Shown piece by piece: positions 62,870-64,000 of a stretch of DNA of 64,000 nucleotides. Under the pieces are notes generated by a model. That model saw only the letters and a program-made list of their open reading frames with translations. It was not told the DNA's origin and searched no databases. This stretch comes from Mycolicibacterium cosmeticum (GTDB lineage Bacteria > Actinomycetota > Actinomycetes > Mycobacteriales > Mycobacteriaceae). The position numbers and the translations under genes are program-made. Every line of letters begins with the position of its first letter. The first letter of the stretch is position 1. The DNA lies in contig NZ_CCBB010000003.1 of NCBI RefSeq assembly GCF_000613185.1, positions 434,001-498,000 of the forward strand, written 5' to 3'.

Positions 62870-63550
62870 TCAGGTCCCGGTGCGCAGGCCCGCGGCGAAG
62901 CGGAGGTCCTCGACCAGTGAGTCGAAGGCCTCGGCACGGCTGTCGTCCGGGCCGCGCAGCACCGCCGACGGGTGGATGGTGACCACCACATCGGGTGCCG
63001 GTGCGTCGGGCAGCGACGGCATCTCCGCATCCGGAAGCGCGAGTACCTCCGCATCCGGAAGCGCGAGTACCTCGCGGCGGTGTGCGGTCAGCCGGAAGTC
63101 GTTGCCCAGCAACGACTGCGCGGCGGTGGCACCCATCAGGACCAGGGTGTCCGGAGCCACCGCCGCCAATTCGGCCAGCAGCCAGGGCCGGCAGGCCACC
63201 ACCTCGGTCCGGCTCGGCTTCTGATGAATGCGGCGCTTGCCGCGTTCGGTGAACTTGAAATGCTTGACGGCGTTGGTGACGTAGACCTGCGTACGGTCTA
63301 CCGACGCCGCGTCGAGCGCCTTGTCCAGCAGCCGGCCCGCCGGCCCGACGAACGGTTGGCCCGCCCGGTCCTCGCGATCGCCGGGCTGCTCGCCGACCAG
63401 CATGATGCGCGCCGACCGGGGCCCCGCGCCGAACACCGCCTGATCGGCATCGCGGTACAGGTCGCAGCCCCGGCAACCGCGGACGGCGTCCGCCAGAACG
63501 GTCAGGCTGCGGGTGGGCGGTACGAAGTCCGCGGCGCCGGGGTGGTCCAT
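62870..63550 (-). CDS. udgX: UdgX-type uracil-DNA glycosylase
   Basis: A 226-residue family 4-like glycosylase. Motif A is GEQPGDRED (residues 53-61), and the UdgX-specific loop KRRIH (105-109) carries His109, which in M. smegmatis UdgX forms a covalent bond to the abasic sugar. HPSAVLRG near residue 193 is the third motif, and Cys in GCRGCD (residues 26, 29) plus later Cys ligate the 4Fe-4S cluster. The segment before HPSAV contains three imperfect 8-residue repeats (LALPDAEV), encoded by a 24-bp tandem repeat. The ATG at 63550 gives the normal length. Confidence 0.93.
   Translation of the reverse strand: MDHPGAADFVPPTRSLTVLADAVRGCRGCDLYRDADQAVFGAGPRSARIMLVGEQPGDREDRAGQPFVGPAGRLLDKALDAASVDRTQVYVTNAVKHFKFTERGKRRIHQKPSRTEVVACRPWLLAELAAVAPDTLVLMGATAAQSLLGNDFRLTAHRREVLALPDAEVLALPDAEMPSLPDAPAPDVVVTIHPSAVLRGPDDSRAEAFDSLVEDLRFAAGLRTGT
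63003..63074 (-). repeat. Three 24-bp tandem units inside udgX
   Basis: Units at 63027-63050 and 63051-63074 are identical except for the last base; a third at 63003-63026 is degenerate. Each encodes eight residues of the pattern LALPDAEV/M, so expansion stays in frame. Placement is in a loop before the HPSAV motif. Confidence 0.85.
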
Positions 63551-63600
63551 GCCGACGGGGTACCCGCGGCGGACACACCGGAATCGGCAAGACTGGTCGG

Positions 63601-64000
63601 ATGCCCGAGCATCCCGTCCGCGCGGTCCTGCGGCTGTCTGCCCCCATCGGTTTGGCATTCGTCCCACTGGGCATGGCGCTGGGATTCCTGGTGGTGCACG
63701 CCGGGCTGGCCTGGTGGTGGGCGCCGGTCTTCGCGGCGGTGATCTATGCGGGCTCGCTGGAGTTCCTGATGGTCGGTCTGGCGGCGGCCGGCGCCCCCGT
63801 CGCCACCGTGGCGCTGACCAGCTTCGTGGTGAACTCCCGGCACGTGTTCTACGCCTTGTCGTTCCCGCTGCAGCGCGTCCGCGGTACCGCCGCGAAGCTG
63901 TACAGCACCTACGTGTTGTCCGACGAGGCGTACGCGGTGGGCGTCAGTCCGGCGGCCGCCACCTGGACCAGCCGGCAGATCCTGTTGATGCAGTGCGCTT
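63601..64000 (+). CDS. azlC: AzlC-like branched-chain amino acid permease, 5' part
   Basis: The first 133 residues of an AzlC-family transporter (export of branched-chain amino acids, usually with AzlD). Helices at about 11-32, 36-62 and 68-84 are visible, and the family motif FVVNSRHVFYALS is present (near residue 75). AAGACT ends 6 bases before the ATG at 63601, again a leaderless layout. The gene is cut by the window edge. Confidence 0.85.
   Translation, partial: MPEHPVRAVLRLSAPIGLAFVPLGMALGFLVVHAGLAWWWAPVFAAVIYAGSLEFLMVGLAAAGAPVATVALTSFVVNSRHVFYALSFPLQRVRGTAAKLYSTYVLSDEAYAVGVSPAAATWTSRQILLMQCA

Noticed and set aside
1..64000. tRNA or rRNA genes, insertion sequences, prophage, CRISPR arrays or a toxin-antitoxin pair.
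   Set aside because: No transposase, integrase, phage or Cas motif, no regular spacer array and no cloverleaf-like sequence with CCA end was noticed in either strand.

Overview
The window is a stretch of chromosome from a mycobacterium, most likely an environmental, fast-growing species of the Mycolicibacterium type. It is GC-rich with strong G/C preference at third codon positions and frequent GTG starts. Its gene order follows the M. tuberculosis Rv0474-Rv0535 segment almost gene for gene: hbhA, murB, the L,D-transpeptidase lprQ, mshA, gpm1, senX3-regX3, ppx, proC, galE2, hemA-hemC-hemD-hemB, hemL, the cytochrome c maturation genes, menA and an MTA/purine phosphorylase. The blocks I would expect at deoC, rhtB, the Rv0492-0494 region, cmaA2 and mmpS2/mmpL2 are missing, and a block of about 15 kb sits between hemB and hemL. 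No IS element, phage gene, tRNA, rRNA or CRISPR array was seen.

Layout. 1-11.8 kb: surface adhesin HbhA, small envelope proteins, a nitrilase-family hydrolase, cell wall genes (murB, lprQ), a ROK-type regulator and mycothiol synthesis (mshA), then phosphoglycerate mutase. 11.9-22.8 kb: the phosphate-responsive two-component pair senX3-regX3 with an unusual partial duplication between them, Ppx/GppA, proline synthesis, a BldC-like HTH protein, the 33-residue ribosomal protein bS22, galE2, an acyltransferase, a dehydratase-like protein, a HAD phosphatase and a glutaredoxin-like protein. 22.9-29.6 kb: the heme biosynthesis operon hemACDB followed by four small membrane proteins. 29.7-44.2 kb (accessory): an MpaB-family oxygenase with a TetR regulator, ethanolamine ammonia-lyase eutBC, a compact sulfur-stress operon (ArsR-rhodanese regulator, MddA-like methyltransferase, metallo-hydrolase/rhodanese fusion, MFS exporter) divergent from an aldehyde dehydrogenase, a TetR/deazaflavin-oxidoreductase pair, and a LysR-controlled operon of NmrA-like, secreted glyoxalase-fold and beta-hydroxyacid dehydrogenase proteins. 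44.3-51.8 kb: hemL, a histidine phosphatase and the System II cytochrome c maturation operon (TlpA/ResA-like, CcdA, ResB, CcsA) followed by a ParA-like ATPase. 51.8-64 kb: a LysR-controlled SDR-DUF4331-SDR operon, menA, MTA phosphorylase, a nitronate monooxygenase-like enzyme, an esterase, small secreted proteins, PhoU, Dps, a UdgX-type uracil-DNA glycosylase and the start of an AzlC-like permease.

Common themes. Many genes are packed with ATGA/GTGA overlaps, so most of the window is read as tight operons. At least fifteen genes show a TANNNT-like -10 hexamer 6-7 bases before the start codon and no Shine-Dalgarno, the signature of leaderless transcripts. Several divergent pairs share 23-35 bp spacers in which the two -10 boxes touch or overlap. 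The most novel-looking items are the four-gene sulfur operon with its palindromic operator and metal-site-deviant hydrolase domain, the regX3 start duplication that makes a 21-codon upstream ORF, the 24-bp tandem repeat inside udgX, and an exact ACTACA-N3-TGTAGT dyad before hemL. Function assignments rest on recognised motifs and synteny recalled from memory; no database search was possible.
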